Shown: piece after piece, positions 1 to 21,038 of the stretch | How the letters are laid out: the number at the start of each line of letters is the position of its first letter | Position numbering within the stretch: the stretch's first letter is position 1 | Assembly (NCBI RefSeq): GCF_040954835.1 | Contig: NC_090723.1 | Span: 6,272,001 to 6,336,000, forward strand | Reading direction: 5' to 3' | Source: Lepisosteus oculatus | Lineage: Eukaryota; Chordata; Actinopteri; Semionotiformes; Lepisosteidae | DNA length: 64,000 bases | Notes under the pieces: generated by a model | What the model saw: the letters and a program-made list of their open reading frames with translations, nothing else | What the model was told of the DNA's origin: nothing | The model's database searches: none | Position numbers and translations under genes: made by a program

Positions 1-23
1 CTCTCTCTTCTCTGTCGTTTCAG

Positions 24-10268
<10,245 letters not shown>

Positions 10269-10970
10269 CGACACCGGCAGGGACCACCATGGGGAGCTGC
10301 TCCGGCCCTGGGATCGCCAGGCCCCCTCAGGCCTCTCGGGACGGCTCCTGTCCCAAGAGCAGAGAAGGAGCGCCCACACGGCTGGCAGGAGGGCAGAAGA
10401 AGCTCGTGCCGTCGGGAGAGACTGAGGTCGGAAAGGGATGTTCCTGCTTTCTTACGACACCGCGGAAACCTGAGAGAGGAGATTGAGGAAAAGACAAAAA
10501 CTCCAAGACGGAACAGAAACAAAACTGCGATCTACAGTGCTTTGCAGGGATCTTTTACCATCCGATTTTTTCAAAAAGAACACAACAGCAGCTAATACAC
10601 GCATTCTCCACCCGCAGGGGTCCTGGGTCATGCGGCTTACTGAAATGTCGTGGTCAGATGACACGTTGACTCAGTAAGGGGCTTCTACCTGCGCCCTTCC
10701 TGGGGACAAAGGGGGCCCTCTCCGGCCAGCCGGGGCAAAAATGCCAACAGGGTACCAAGGACAGTGATGGGAGTCGCAGCCCTCCAATATGCTTGCATGG
10801 GTCTGTAGAGTGGCCAAGGTATGAGCATTGGCGGGGAACCATAGTGGGTCTTGAACATCAGATCGGTGTGCTCAACAGTATTACACAGTCAGTGTTACAG
10901 CAGGGGTCTGGGTGTAAGCGCTGTCACGTCTTCATTCTCTATGAATAAAGATCAGTTGCATGTACTGTAC
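10269..10970 (+). other. ARHGAP23: ARHGAP23 proximal 3' UTR with poly(A) signal
   Basis: Sequence after the stop codon runs to a canonical AATAAA at 10944-10949, followed by a TG-rich stretch suitable as a downstream element. Longer transcripts are possible: weaker signals lie near 12.6 and 14.6 kb, and an AATAAA at 17773-17778 follows an AT-rich, UTR-like block. Confidence 0.55.
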
Positions 10971-11772
10971 ATGCATATACAGTGCTGTAGACCTCTTTTT
11001 AAAGGCAGTCCTACGCCCCAAGTGGACTGAGACCAGTGTTTTTAGACCGAGCTCTTGGAGCTTTAAAGGAACAGTTCACATGCCCTAATGAATCCATCAT
11101 TCCTTCAGTCTGTATACTGTCATGTTCTGCTTAGATTGTTAAACTACTGTGGTCAGTAATTTAACATGCAATACCTTTTGAATACTGAAAACTGAATATG
11201 AGGAAGCCACAAGAGGAAGGGTTTCAGTGTCGTGCCAGGATGGTGTGCCTGTTGGGCAGGTGCAACAGTAATTTGCTTCCCCCATGCGTTTAAAAATCTG
11301 AGCAGAAAGAACAACGGACAGGTGTACACCATATGCAGTAGGTAGCAGAGGTCAGGTGGGTTGCAAAGGCAAGTGTCTTTTCAGTTCGTGAGGAACGATC
11401 TAGCTTGGCGATGTTCCCTTTGTCTGGGAACATCGGTTTGCAAAGAGTGAAAATGGAAGACGTCTAAAACAGTCTCTCGGCCATTAATCCTCGTAGATTT
11501 CAGCTAGAAGAGCGACTGGTCTCTGCTTTCTGAAGCACGTGCTCTCGCGGTAGACACCAGCGCGAGTTTACCGCTGGTCACTTGCGTGGTCATCGGGTAG
11601 CGGACACTGTGAGGGGGGCGGAGTGCTGAAGTGGCTGCGAGGCTGAGATTATGGAGGAATGGGAGGAAGGGAGATCAGCTCCAGTGGACTCCTTGATTGC
11701 CAGCCATGGTCCTCTCCAGTCCCTTTTGAAGAAACATTTGTCATTGGCCTCACATGTGGCAAAACCCTGCAC

Positions 11773-12086
11773 CAGGGGGTCCCAACTCCTGGGTCCGGGG
11801 GACCCCCCCTGTTTGTTTTGGCTCTGCCAGAGCCCTCCATCAAGTCATTCGCCCTTCCCAGACATAATAATAGCCTTCCGCCGAGCTCTTCAATTGTTTT
11901 CAGTCCCTGAGCATACGGCTTTTTTACTATTGCATCTCTAAAGTAATTTTATTTTTTAAAAAAACGTTAACAGGTTGCATCCTAGCAGCTAGTTGGTTCA
12001 GTTAAGGATCCTTTCCCGCACGGAGCTCAGCTGCAATGACTACCAGCAAGTGTGGGGGTCCCCACAACCGGGTTTGGGAACCCCTG
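11773..12086. mobile_element. hAT-type MITE with terminal inverted repeats and 8-bp target duplication
   Basis: The left end begins caggggGTCCCAACTCC and the right end finishes with TTTGGGAACCCCTG. These are inverted copies of the CAGGGGTYCCCAA-type terminus typical of hAT/Charlie elements. Flanking octamers are ccctgcac (11765-11772) and ctctgcac (12087-12094), a 7/8 match and the size expected for hAT target-site duplications. The 314-bp interior has no coding capacity, so the element is non-autonomous. Confidence 0.8.
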
Positions 12087-13337
12087 CTCTGCACCGCCAC
12101 CTGCTCGGGTGGCGCGAAGTTGTGAGAACGGCGTAAACCAGCACACTGGGTGCAGCCTGGCTCGCTCTGTGCCCCTGGCTCACTGCCTGGCACCAGGCAG
12201 CCTTCACAGCCCTGTTGTGTGTCTGTGCATGTGTGTGTGAGTGCGACTTTTGTAACATTTGTACAAAGCCTTGCTAAGTTAACCTCAGTGTGTATATAAT
12301 TACAGTCTGATTTGTTTTTTTTTCCATTGTTTACATCAGTGCATCCCATGCACAGTCATTTCCTTTAAACTGTTACTTGAAATGTTTTCCCTATGTTTTT
12401 TTTTTATTTTTTGTTTTATATACAGTATATATATATTATATATTTTTTGTAAGAAAAAGAAGTACTTTTATTGTGATCTGAACTCTCGGGGTGTTCCTGT
12501 GTAAAGAGACTGTTCCTCTCCTGGACAGCCCTGTTTACATGGCTGCTGGGGGTTCTCCTGTTATCCTGGGAAATACTCTTGACTGGTGTGGATTAAAAAA
12601 ACAACATGCATTTCACTAAAGCACTTATTGTGTATGGACTACAGGGCATTTTCAGTAGAACTCGTTGATCCTGGCTTTTGCTTTGGAGCTTGATAGCTTA
12701 AAGAAGTAATGAAAATATTCCCTCACAGTCTTTTCTGTTTCCCCCCTAGAAAATGGGTGTCTCCCCTGATCGGGGGGGGGGTCGGTGTATCTGGGTGGGG
12801 TTCTCGATTGTTTTAAAACAGCAACACCTGAAGAGTTGGAAGAAGCTGTCAAATTAGTCCAATTAAGACAATACCATACTAATTGAGCTCGTTAATGGCC
12901 GAGCTAGAATGAAAATCTATAGGCACAGCAGCCCTCCAGGACCCGGAGTGGACGGCCCTGCCTGAGAAGTTATAGACTGAAAACAAGGGGCTCCCCCCTC
13001 CCCAAGAAGGGCGACATGAAGGTACACTCTTGAAAAAGGGGGGCATCAGTGCTGAGCCTAGCATTAATTCCCCCTCGGAGTTTGTTTTTCATTCTCCTCA
13101 AGAGTGACGTCCCCAGAAAACAGCTCCTTTTTAGAAGTAGCAGTTTTCTGGGGAGTTGAAGACAGCATGGCTCCTTTGTCAAAGAGAGCGCTTGGCGAAC
13201 AGATCCAGAACACATGCCCTAGCTGTTCGATGAGACTAGTGTCCCAGTCGGTCTAGGACGCAGAGTGAGCAGCTCAGTGGATGCAGGTGGTCTGTGAGAA
13301 GTATGTTTAAGTGCTTCCACTGCAGGACCTTCCACAC

Positions 13338-13350
13338 TGCCCCCTGCTGG
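13338..13350 (-). promoter_or_regulatory. CTCF-like motif
   Basis: The sequence TGCCCCCTGCTGG fits the reverse-complement CTCF core (YGCCMYCTRSTGG) at every position. It lies between ARHGAP23 and MED24. Binding is inferred from the motif only. Confidence 0.45.
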
Positions 13351-16300
13351 CCCTCCCACTGCCTGCAGCCTGGAGCTCTCCACTTCCTCACTGTCAGCAC
13401 CTCCTGTTTCAACAAGAAGGTGGCCACGTGGAGGCTAATTTGGGGGGGGTATTGATGCATATAAAAGAAAGGAGCTTAAAATACAACATCCGTGGGTTTT
13501 AAAGCCCTCATATGACTATTATATAGAAAAATCAAATGCCGTGCTATGCTTCTCCAACTGCTTCTAGCAGATGTAATAAAACAGCTTCCTGCGGGGGGAC
13601 TATTTCCTCACAGAGGTGCAGTGATCAGACGGAGAGTTCTGGGAGCACTTTGCCTAGCCCTGTCACTCAGTGAAATCCCTCCTCCTCCTTGCCGGGAACA
13701 CTTCTGCGATGTATCTAGCCTTCAATTTGGGGCGCCGTACCATTGTTTCTATTGGCAAGGACTTGAAAGAGAGGGACGATCGCCACTAGGGCTGGCTCGA
13801 GAGAGACAAGTGACACCGGAAAGGATCGTGCACTAGAAAGAACTTCAGGCATAATCTATGCAACTTTCCAAGACTTCCCAGTCGAGGCGTCATCAGAGCT
13901 TCCTCTCCCAGTGAGATGATGGCGGTCTGTGTCCCCACAGCTGGGAACTCTGGACAAAGTTATTGAGATCTGGAATGCCCTCGTGTCATAGAAGAGAAAA
14001 TCTTCTGGGGAAGGGGTTAAAATGCCTAACTACTTTTACAAACAGATGTACTTTTTATACATACACACGGGCTATATATATATTCATACACGTAGTCATT
14101 TGTTTGAGGACAACAACTAGTTTTCATAGTTTCCTTACTGAATTCTGACACTAGGCCTTTTCCTGGCTGTTGTTTTGATACTTCTTTTCTGCGACCGTAA
14201 TGATACTAACGATATTTGGATTTCGTGTTTTGGCCATATTTCCCAATGTTTGCAGGTGGGTGGGGGGAATTCTGGGTGCGTCCAGGTTGTTGGGTAAAGA
14301 GTGTTTTTTTTTTATTGGATGTTGTTATCAGACAGGTGGGGGGAGAGATCTGAACTATCAGGACTGTGTTTACATGGGCTTGTTGGCTGCAGCCTTTTGA
14401 CAGATTGTGAATTGGTGAGCTGTATGGTCTGAAGGTCTTAATTATTGCATTTGTGTGGACGTGTAACAGTAGAAATGTGGTCCTTTGGTGTGTTGATATG
14501 GGGGAAGGACCGCTGGGGTCTTTCTGTGTATTTGACATACAGCAGTTCATTCAGACACAAACCTGAAAGTGTCTTCACAGAACGTATTACTGGAGCATCA
14601 GATGATTGTACTATTTAAGTCTCCTAGTCAGGATCTGCCTTATATCAATAAAAAAAAAATCATTTATTCTTAATTTTAGAAGGGAGCCTTGTGTGTGTGT
14701 GTGTAAGGGTAAAAGTGTGTTCATAAAACACGGCACCATTTAAAAACTTTATATCTCTTGTCATGTCTGGAAATCTAGGACTGGAAGCTCTTGTGAATCG
14801 TACATGTGAGGGATTAGCTTTGCTAACGTGGGGAGGAATGTTGATCTTTATCCAGAGGTTTTCTTGCAGTGCCGCAGAAAGAGCATCTCTTTCTCTTTTT
14901 CCTCCCCGCTTGCAGTGGGAGCTCAGCGTGTTTCTCTCTGGGTAGCCAGACCTGCCAGATTTGCCTATATTGACCTTTTAGGGCCCTAAAGCATTCTTGT
15001 TTGTGTGTCCCAGTGGGTGAGGTACTGTTGCCCTAACTAAAAGTAGTGTAGTCTGTAATTTTAGTTTCTGCTACAGAGGAGACCCATGCTGGCTGTTCCA
15101 GGGGGAGTTTTATCAGTGTTGCATACAGCACAGTGCTTTTACAGTCGGAGTGCAGCATAATTTTGCTCCCCCGCCCCCTCTTAAGGAGTGTATGCAGTCA
15201 GTCTGGAGGAGTCTTTTTTTCAGAAGCTCTTCTTTTCAGCTCAAAATGCCAGATTACGCAGGGAACTAGGAACATGAGCAGAAGCAACAAAGAAGAGTTA
15301 ACCAATAATACATTGCAAAATTGTCAACAATCAGAAAATGAAATAGAAACCTGTTGGAGAAGGTCTAGAAGTCCCTCGGCATGTTAGAACAGGGTGTTAT
15401 GGACCTTTAGTCTGTTTTGCCTCCCTGCTGCCAAGATTTAAGCAATATGATTATTTTCCCACCTGCAGCAACCCACTCCCCCTCGGCCCTTAGATTGGTC
15501 AGAAAGAAATTCTCGACAACTGTATTTCCACACTCCTGCCTTGATGCAGCAGTGATTAGTTGCTTCTTTTTGTGAGGCACATTGGGATGTATGCATGTGG
15601 AGGCCACCCCCGTCACGGCTGACCAGCGAAACCAAAGGGCGACCAGGCTGCTGTTCGGTTTAACCACAAGGCGGCGCCCTTCTTCGGCTGTGCGCCCTTG
15701 GCACTTTTAGCCTCTTCCCTGCCCCTGAACGATGAGGACCATTGGTCACATTCCAACAGAGAACCGCACCTTCTGTTCTGCATGAGTCATCTGTCCATGG
15801 CATCCTCTCTGCGGCCACTGCTCGCAGGCCTGGGGGGAATAGCTTAGTCCAACCATCTGGCCACTGCTGGGACAAATCATTTCACCCCTCCCCCCCCCCC
15901 CCCCCGTGCCCTGCAGGACCACCTGCTGAAGGTGCATTTTAAACATTGTAAGAAGCAAGCTAGCAACAGAAGCCCATGTCCAGTCCTTGACACTTCTGAA
16001 CTGCCATCCCTTGTATTCCAGGGTTTGTGTCACCTGCAGATTTTATTTATACAGCTAACATGGGTTTTTGATGCTTCATCTCCCCCTTCAGGGTTTTGTT
16101 TTTGGGTGCACAGGCAGTCAGGAAGGCACGCAGACAGGATGCTCTGTGTACCATAGGGGCGGATGTGATATTGAAAAGTCAGGCAATTCCATCACTGTGG
16201 CAGAGCTCTGCACAGGAGTGATTGTATTGGGACGTGGCTTGGCAGAGCTTGATAGCGAATGCAAAATGAAAGGCATTCTAAGAAGGCCGTGTCCACTGAA

Positions 16301-17772
16301 AGTCAACTCTGTACGGGAAGTGAGAGGTCTTCAGACAGGAAACATGCAGGCCATGTGACTGGAGATACCTGGACTGGTTCCTGAATGGATTGGAGGCAAA
16401 AAAAAAAAAAAGGAAGATTAGTTTAAGACATGATTTTGGATCGGAGCAGATGACACAATAAAAGGGACATATTGCTTCAGTCTGGCTGCAGAGTGTCACT
16501 AAAATTAACACACCCGCTTGGCATCTCCTTAGTATCTACAGTACTTTACCCTTACACACCGTGCTTTGATGATAAATGCACTTGTAGCTCTGCTTCCTTT
16601 GCAACTGGAAGTTTAAGTGTGATCTCCCATGACAGTTTCTGAGGAGTTTCTTGCCTCAACCCGAGTCGATGAGCAGTGTGTTCAAGCTGGGAGACCTGCC
16701 TGAGTGAAACAAGGAATCCTGTTGCCCCCCCCAGTGGACAGTTATCATCAATGTTCCTCGTCCATTCGGGGAAGCAAATTCTGAGCGTATGCGATGCCCG
16801 TTCCCTTGACTGTGTGAACCCCTGGACTGTGTTGTGCCTACTGCAGGGTAAAATGGTAACACAATCTTGTTTTGCTTTTTTATTCAAGATTCCCATTTTC
16901 TTTTTCTGAAGAAGTCCTAGAAGTGCCTCATTTCTGATGTGTGTTGTGAGAGCATAATGCTCTGTGTTCCCTTGAAAAATAAGAAACAACGCAACACTCA
17001 GTTTTTAGTTTTGATCATTTTACCCATTTTTTTACATTTATTTTACTATTCCACCTCCTACGTTATCCTGTTCCTTCTACCTTAAGTTAGCAAGATCTCC
17101 AAGGTTACAATAATATGGCATACCTCTCTGAAGGCTGATAAAAGCACACTCCAAAAAAAGACAACTATGCAGTTTCCTTATTCATGTCTGAAATGAATAC
17201 AAAACTTAAATGCTGCTATGGGGGAAATAAAAGTGTTTTTATTTTATTTTTTTTCCCCCAAACAAAAGCAACCGACTGTTCTTATGTTTGCAGGAAACTC
17301 GTTGACACTGGTCAAGGGGAAATCGAAGAATAAAACTGGTACTGTGCTTTTCATTCCAGGAGAATTGAATTTACAGGGTGGAGGCAGACTGTTCATCTTC
17401 CAGCAGAACTAATCAAAACAAAAATCTGACCATTCCTCTGAGGCCTTGGACAAGAACTGTCAAATACACAAACAAGGAAAAAGACACAGAAATGAATCTG
17501 TATGTTCTATGCATATGTATTATTGTTGTTTTAAAAATGTATGCAAATATTTGCTGTAAAGTTTATTTTACCTTTTTGTACATATGGTCTTCAAATGTGT
17601 AACATATTAGAGAAACAAAAAATATTAATTGTTTTTAAAATGTTGCTAATATGAAATGGTGTAACATTGCTAAGCCAGCCTGCATGAAACAAGTCCCTTT
17701 AATATTTACATGGTTCAGTGCTTTAAAAAAAACAATGCAACCCCTGAGAAAACAAGTTCTATATATGTTGGA

Positions 17773-17778
17773 AATAAA
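17773..17778 (+). terminator. Candidate distal poly(A) signal
   Basis: An AATAAA hexamer sits at the end of an AT-rich block (17480-17780) rich in UTR-like motifs. It could end an extended ARHGAP23 transcript. No transcript evidence is available from the sequence. Confidence 0.35.
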
Positions 17779-18269
17779 TGGAATTATTTAAAAAAAATCA
17801 GTAGGTGCGATTCGTTTTTTTTTCCTGTGATGAAAACATGAAAAACTCCTACAAACTACAATATCAGTCTAAAGGAATTTGCCTGAGAGCTACACTGACA
17901 TGACAATAGAAACATATTTCTATCAAGAGGTCTTGTGGTTTTGGACAAGCTTGTTGTGTAGTGGTGGGTTGTTCTTATGCCTTAAGCAGCTGATTGATCT
18001 CGCAGCCTGTCTAAGCCCCGTGTTTTAGCATTTGTTATAAGTATTCCATTCATCATATTCTTTTCAGCATTATTTTTTAATCCTGCATGCTAACGAACAG
18101 TTCACTGCAGTATAGTGCTGTGTGGGGTCAATATGAAAGTCAGTGGATGTCTTGTATTTGGTTTTAGGGTAGATAAACCAAACAATATCCTGATTAAACG
18201 CTGTAATTGAATTCTAATTACTTGAGTTTACATCATACAGAAGCACTTCACATGCTGGAGGACCGTCTA

Positions 18270-18695
18270 AGTCAGAGGTTCCCACACTGCTGGTTTTCAT
18301 TCCAGATTTTCACTGCAATATTTGCTTCTTGTTTTCAGTCACAATTTCATTTCACTTACAACATACACTGGCTAACACTGCAGCATGTTTAAGAGCCGGG
18401 AGCAAACGCTTCAAAAGTAATAGGTTTATTCCATGCTGAAAAAAAGAAGAAAGAGAACGCAACGTTTCGGCCGTGGAGCCTTCTTCAGGTGTCACCTGAG
18501 AAACGTTGTGTTGTCTTTCTTCTTTTTTTCAGCATGGAATAAACCCATTACTTGTTCCTTTGCAGCCTACGCATGCTGACGCAGCTCCCCACCTGATTAT
18601 TATTAGGTCAACGAAGGATTTGATTGTGTAACTGGAACACCGACCAGCAGGTCTGGGGGTCACCAGGACTGGGACGGGGAACTGCTGCTCTAGGA
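18270..18695. mobile_element. Degraded repeat with inverted ends, hosting a nested insertion
   Basis: The left end has cagaggttcccacactgctg. The right end, read on the minus strand, has cagcagttccccgtcccagt. These resemble hAT-like termini. The interior on both sides contains the common fish repeat phrase around 'ctgctggttttcattcca', and the palindromic Penelope-like pair (18416-18552) lies inside. Flanking octamers match only weakly, so the boundaries are tentative. Confidence 0.4.
18416..18552. mobile_element. Inverted pair of Penelope-like element ends
   Basis: Two arms of about 52 bp (18416-18467 and 18501-18552) form a near-perfect inverted repeat with a 33-bp spacer. Both carry the block tctttcttctttttttcagc and atggaataaacc. 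Read on the minus strand, the left unit contains CTGAAGAAGGCTCCACGGCC followed by GAAACGTTG, resembling the hammerhead-ribozyme core reported in Penelope-like retroelement termini. The right unit has lost the stem II part. There is no reverse transcriptase reading frame. Confidence 0.55.
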
Positions 18696-18999
18696 CGTGG
18701 ACTGCAGGACTGTCATTCTGCACCAGCTGCCCGACCTCGCCGATCAGGCAGAGAGGTGAGAAACAGCTTCACCAGTAGGTGTCGTCGCTGTAGGGCTGCC
18801 TAGAAAAACTCTTTGTGCCTTTTTCCCCCCCCCAGTCTTGTAATTATGATCCTAAGTTTCATCTCACAGCTATCAAAATACAAGTAGAACATCAGCACAC
18901 ATCCATCACTCCTACAGTCGAAATGTGTCTCTTTTCTTTTCCTTTCAGCATAAGTAAACCTTTGCCTTCTATACCTCAAATATGATCAGGTTGACAAGC

Positions 19000-19140
19000 A
19001 CTACAACTCCCACAATCCCTTACAGCCGGTTTGCGTTTTAACCTATTAGGCGATTGCATAGTGGCTGGTCGAGCAACCAATCACAGTGAGAGCTTTGTAC
19101 CTTTTTTTTTTTAGAAGAATGACATCAGAGGCGCGACATG
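19000..19140 (+). promoter_or_regulatory. MED24: Probable MED24 promoter region (ZNF143-like and CCAAT motifs)
   Basis: ACTACAACTCCCACAATCCC at 19000-19019 resembles the ZNF143/SBS element of housekeeping promoters, and ACCAATCA at 19076-19083 is a CCAAT box. No TATA box is placed. The MED24 start codon exon at 21031 has a splice acceptor directly before it, so a non-coding first exon must lie upstream; this region is the best promoter candidate. I could not fix the first donor site. Confidence 0.4.
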
Positions 19141-19956
19141 GTCTTGGTTTACGTAACACAACCGCATTAAAAACTTGCTCCTTATCAAAGGTGGTTTTCT
19201 TCCAATTCCCCTATCCGTATAAATATATATATATATTTTAAGTTTTTATTGAGCATCAAATAATACATGTAACGGAGAAAAGGTTTCCAAAAAAGATCAA
19301 AATATAAGTGAACGAAAAAAACAACAACACGGTGCCAGGGTACTTTCAAATCAGAACGCAATAGTTTCATATTTTTACATAAATTGTGTGTGTGTGTGTG
19401 GGGGAGGGTTGCCTTTTTCATTTTTTAGGTTTTTAAGGGAGTTTTAAGCAAAATTGCGATCATATAAGCTTTACAGGTTCCCATCCCGAATAATTACTCC
19501 CATTGTACATATATAAATCAATAAAATATCAAATACAAGACTTTTATTGTCCCAAGGCTCAATTGTCTGCGCTTCACATCTCCCTGCCTGCAGGTTCAGC
19601 TGGAAGGAAATACGTAAAAAATAAATATCCCGTCGCCTGCAGAGCAAAGGAAGCCATGATCCTTTAATGCGGTTCTGACACATGAATCCGGACAGTCAGG
19701 CCAGTAGGAAGAGGGCTTGAATTGGTTTTGTTATGCTGGTTCGCTTTTATGCGTTAAATATTAAAATGTAAGTATTGTATCATTTAGGTGATAATTAACT
19801 ATATTCTGTATAGTTTCCAAAAAGCTTTACCGTTAGCACTTTGAACGCGATGCTTTTGTTGAGAATTTCACACATTTGACTAGACCGTTTCGGGAAAGGA
19901 GGTGACCCGCCCGTGAACACTTTTTTTCCCATATTCTTACTCTTGTTGTGGGGAAA

Positions 19957-20030
19957 TTGTATAGTGTTCTTAAATATGGACCTTGTTTATTTGCCGACAT
20001 CTCTACATTTGAGCAGTGTAGTGTTTGAAC
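19957..20030 (+). repeat. Imperfect direct repeat, copy 1
   Basis: About 75 bp around ggaccttgtttatttgccga and ctctacatttgagcagtgta recur at 20775-20850 with scattered substitutions. The two copies are about 815 bp apart. The relation to any known element is not recognised. Confidence 0.6.
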
Positions 20031-20774
20031 GCTTCAAGGTTTGTGTAACCGCCCTATACCGCACTTTTAATTTATTTTCGTGGTTACATGGAGCCGTCGG
20101 AGAAATGGAAAATTGGACAGCCTGGGTTTATTTATAAAGTGTGTGATAAATCCCCTGTGGGTTCTTGAAACTCTACTCTATCCCCACCTTTAGCTATCTT
20201 ACAGTGAATAAACTGTGAGAGGCTGAGGCGAAACTGCCACTGAACTTTCTGGGGCAGAGTTTTACGCTGCAGTAATTGAAACATTTTCGCTGGCAATACA
20301 TTTTCACAGTACAAAAACACTCACGCGTTTTCAGGCTTGTGTTGACAAGTGCCACCCCACTTGTGGAGGGATTTTATTACCGAAGTCTCCAGTGTTCCCG
20401 GATCTGACTTATCGTGAAGGGGAACGTGAACTACTCGAGAATCCTCTCAAGTTTAAGCGCCTCTACTTGCATTTTGAATTCTTTTTCGGGATATGTGCAG
20501 CGTCATTGTTCACACGTTGTAATTGGTTTGTGGTTGACGGTTAATACTGAATATCTGGGGCTTCCGAAGCAACGCAGTTGTTTCCAGTTAAACCCTGCGT
20601 TGTTTACACGGTATTTGTCTTGTGAGGCCTGCAGGTTGCTGTTCATAGCTCCTTCATGCCATGGCTGTGCTAAACTTTGCAGGTGGTTAATTAACTGTTA
20701 GACACCTGGACGTAAGATTGTAATTGTAAAGATCTGTGATCCGTTAAGACCTTGAAGGCTATTTTAGAAATGAA

Positions 20775-20850
20775 TGTATTGTGTTCTTTAATATAGACCT
20801 TGTTTATTTTCTGACAACTCTACATTTGAGCAGTCTAATATTTAATAAGG
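20775..20850 (+). repeat. Imperfect direct repeat, copy 2
   Basis: Second copy of the repeat at 19957-20030, with agaccttgtttattttctga and ctctacatttgagcagtcta. It ends about 180 bp before the MED24 start-codon exon. It may be a segmental duplication in the 5' intron or the flanks of an old insertion. Confidence 0.6.
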
Positions 20851-21038
20851 CAATAGTGATGGGAGACGGGTGAAACTCTCCATACCTAGATTGGGAATTT
20901 GCACAAATTGTGGTGTAAGAATGAAATATATAAAAGCACAAGTTGCTGGCCTGGAGTTGGCACAGCCAGAAATAGCCTGTGTGCTCTCCCCAGCGGCGTG
21001 TCGGCGTGTCGGTGTGACGGGGTGGTGCAGCGCACGAG

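Larger units (their letters stand above)
12095..17790. other. Spacer or extended ARHGAP23 3' UTR, no coding gene recognised
   Basis: No splice-supported coding sequence is visible. The stretch holds an AT-rich block at 12390-12480, a CTCF-like site at 13338-13350, simple runs (G near 12770, C at 15885-15905, A near 16390) and candidate poly(A) signals at 14647, 16455 and 17773-17778. The last 300 bp contain a Pumilio-like TGTACATA at 17577. This looks like the end of a long 3' UTR, either of ARHGAP23 or of an unrecognised transcript. Confidence 0.5.

Noticed and set aside
14200..14550. Opposing frames of about 66 and 114 codons in the ARHGAP23-MED24 spacer
   Set aside because: Low-complexity, no recognisable domain, no splice sites or conservation signal visible.
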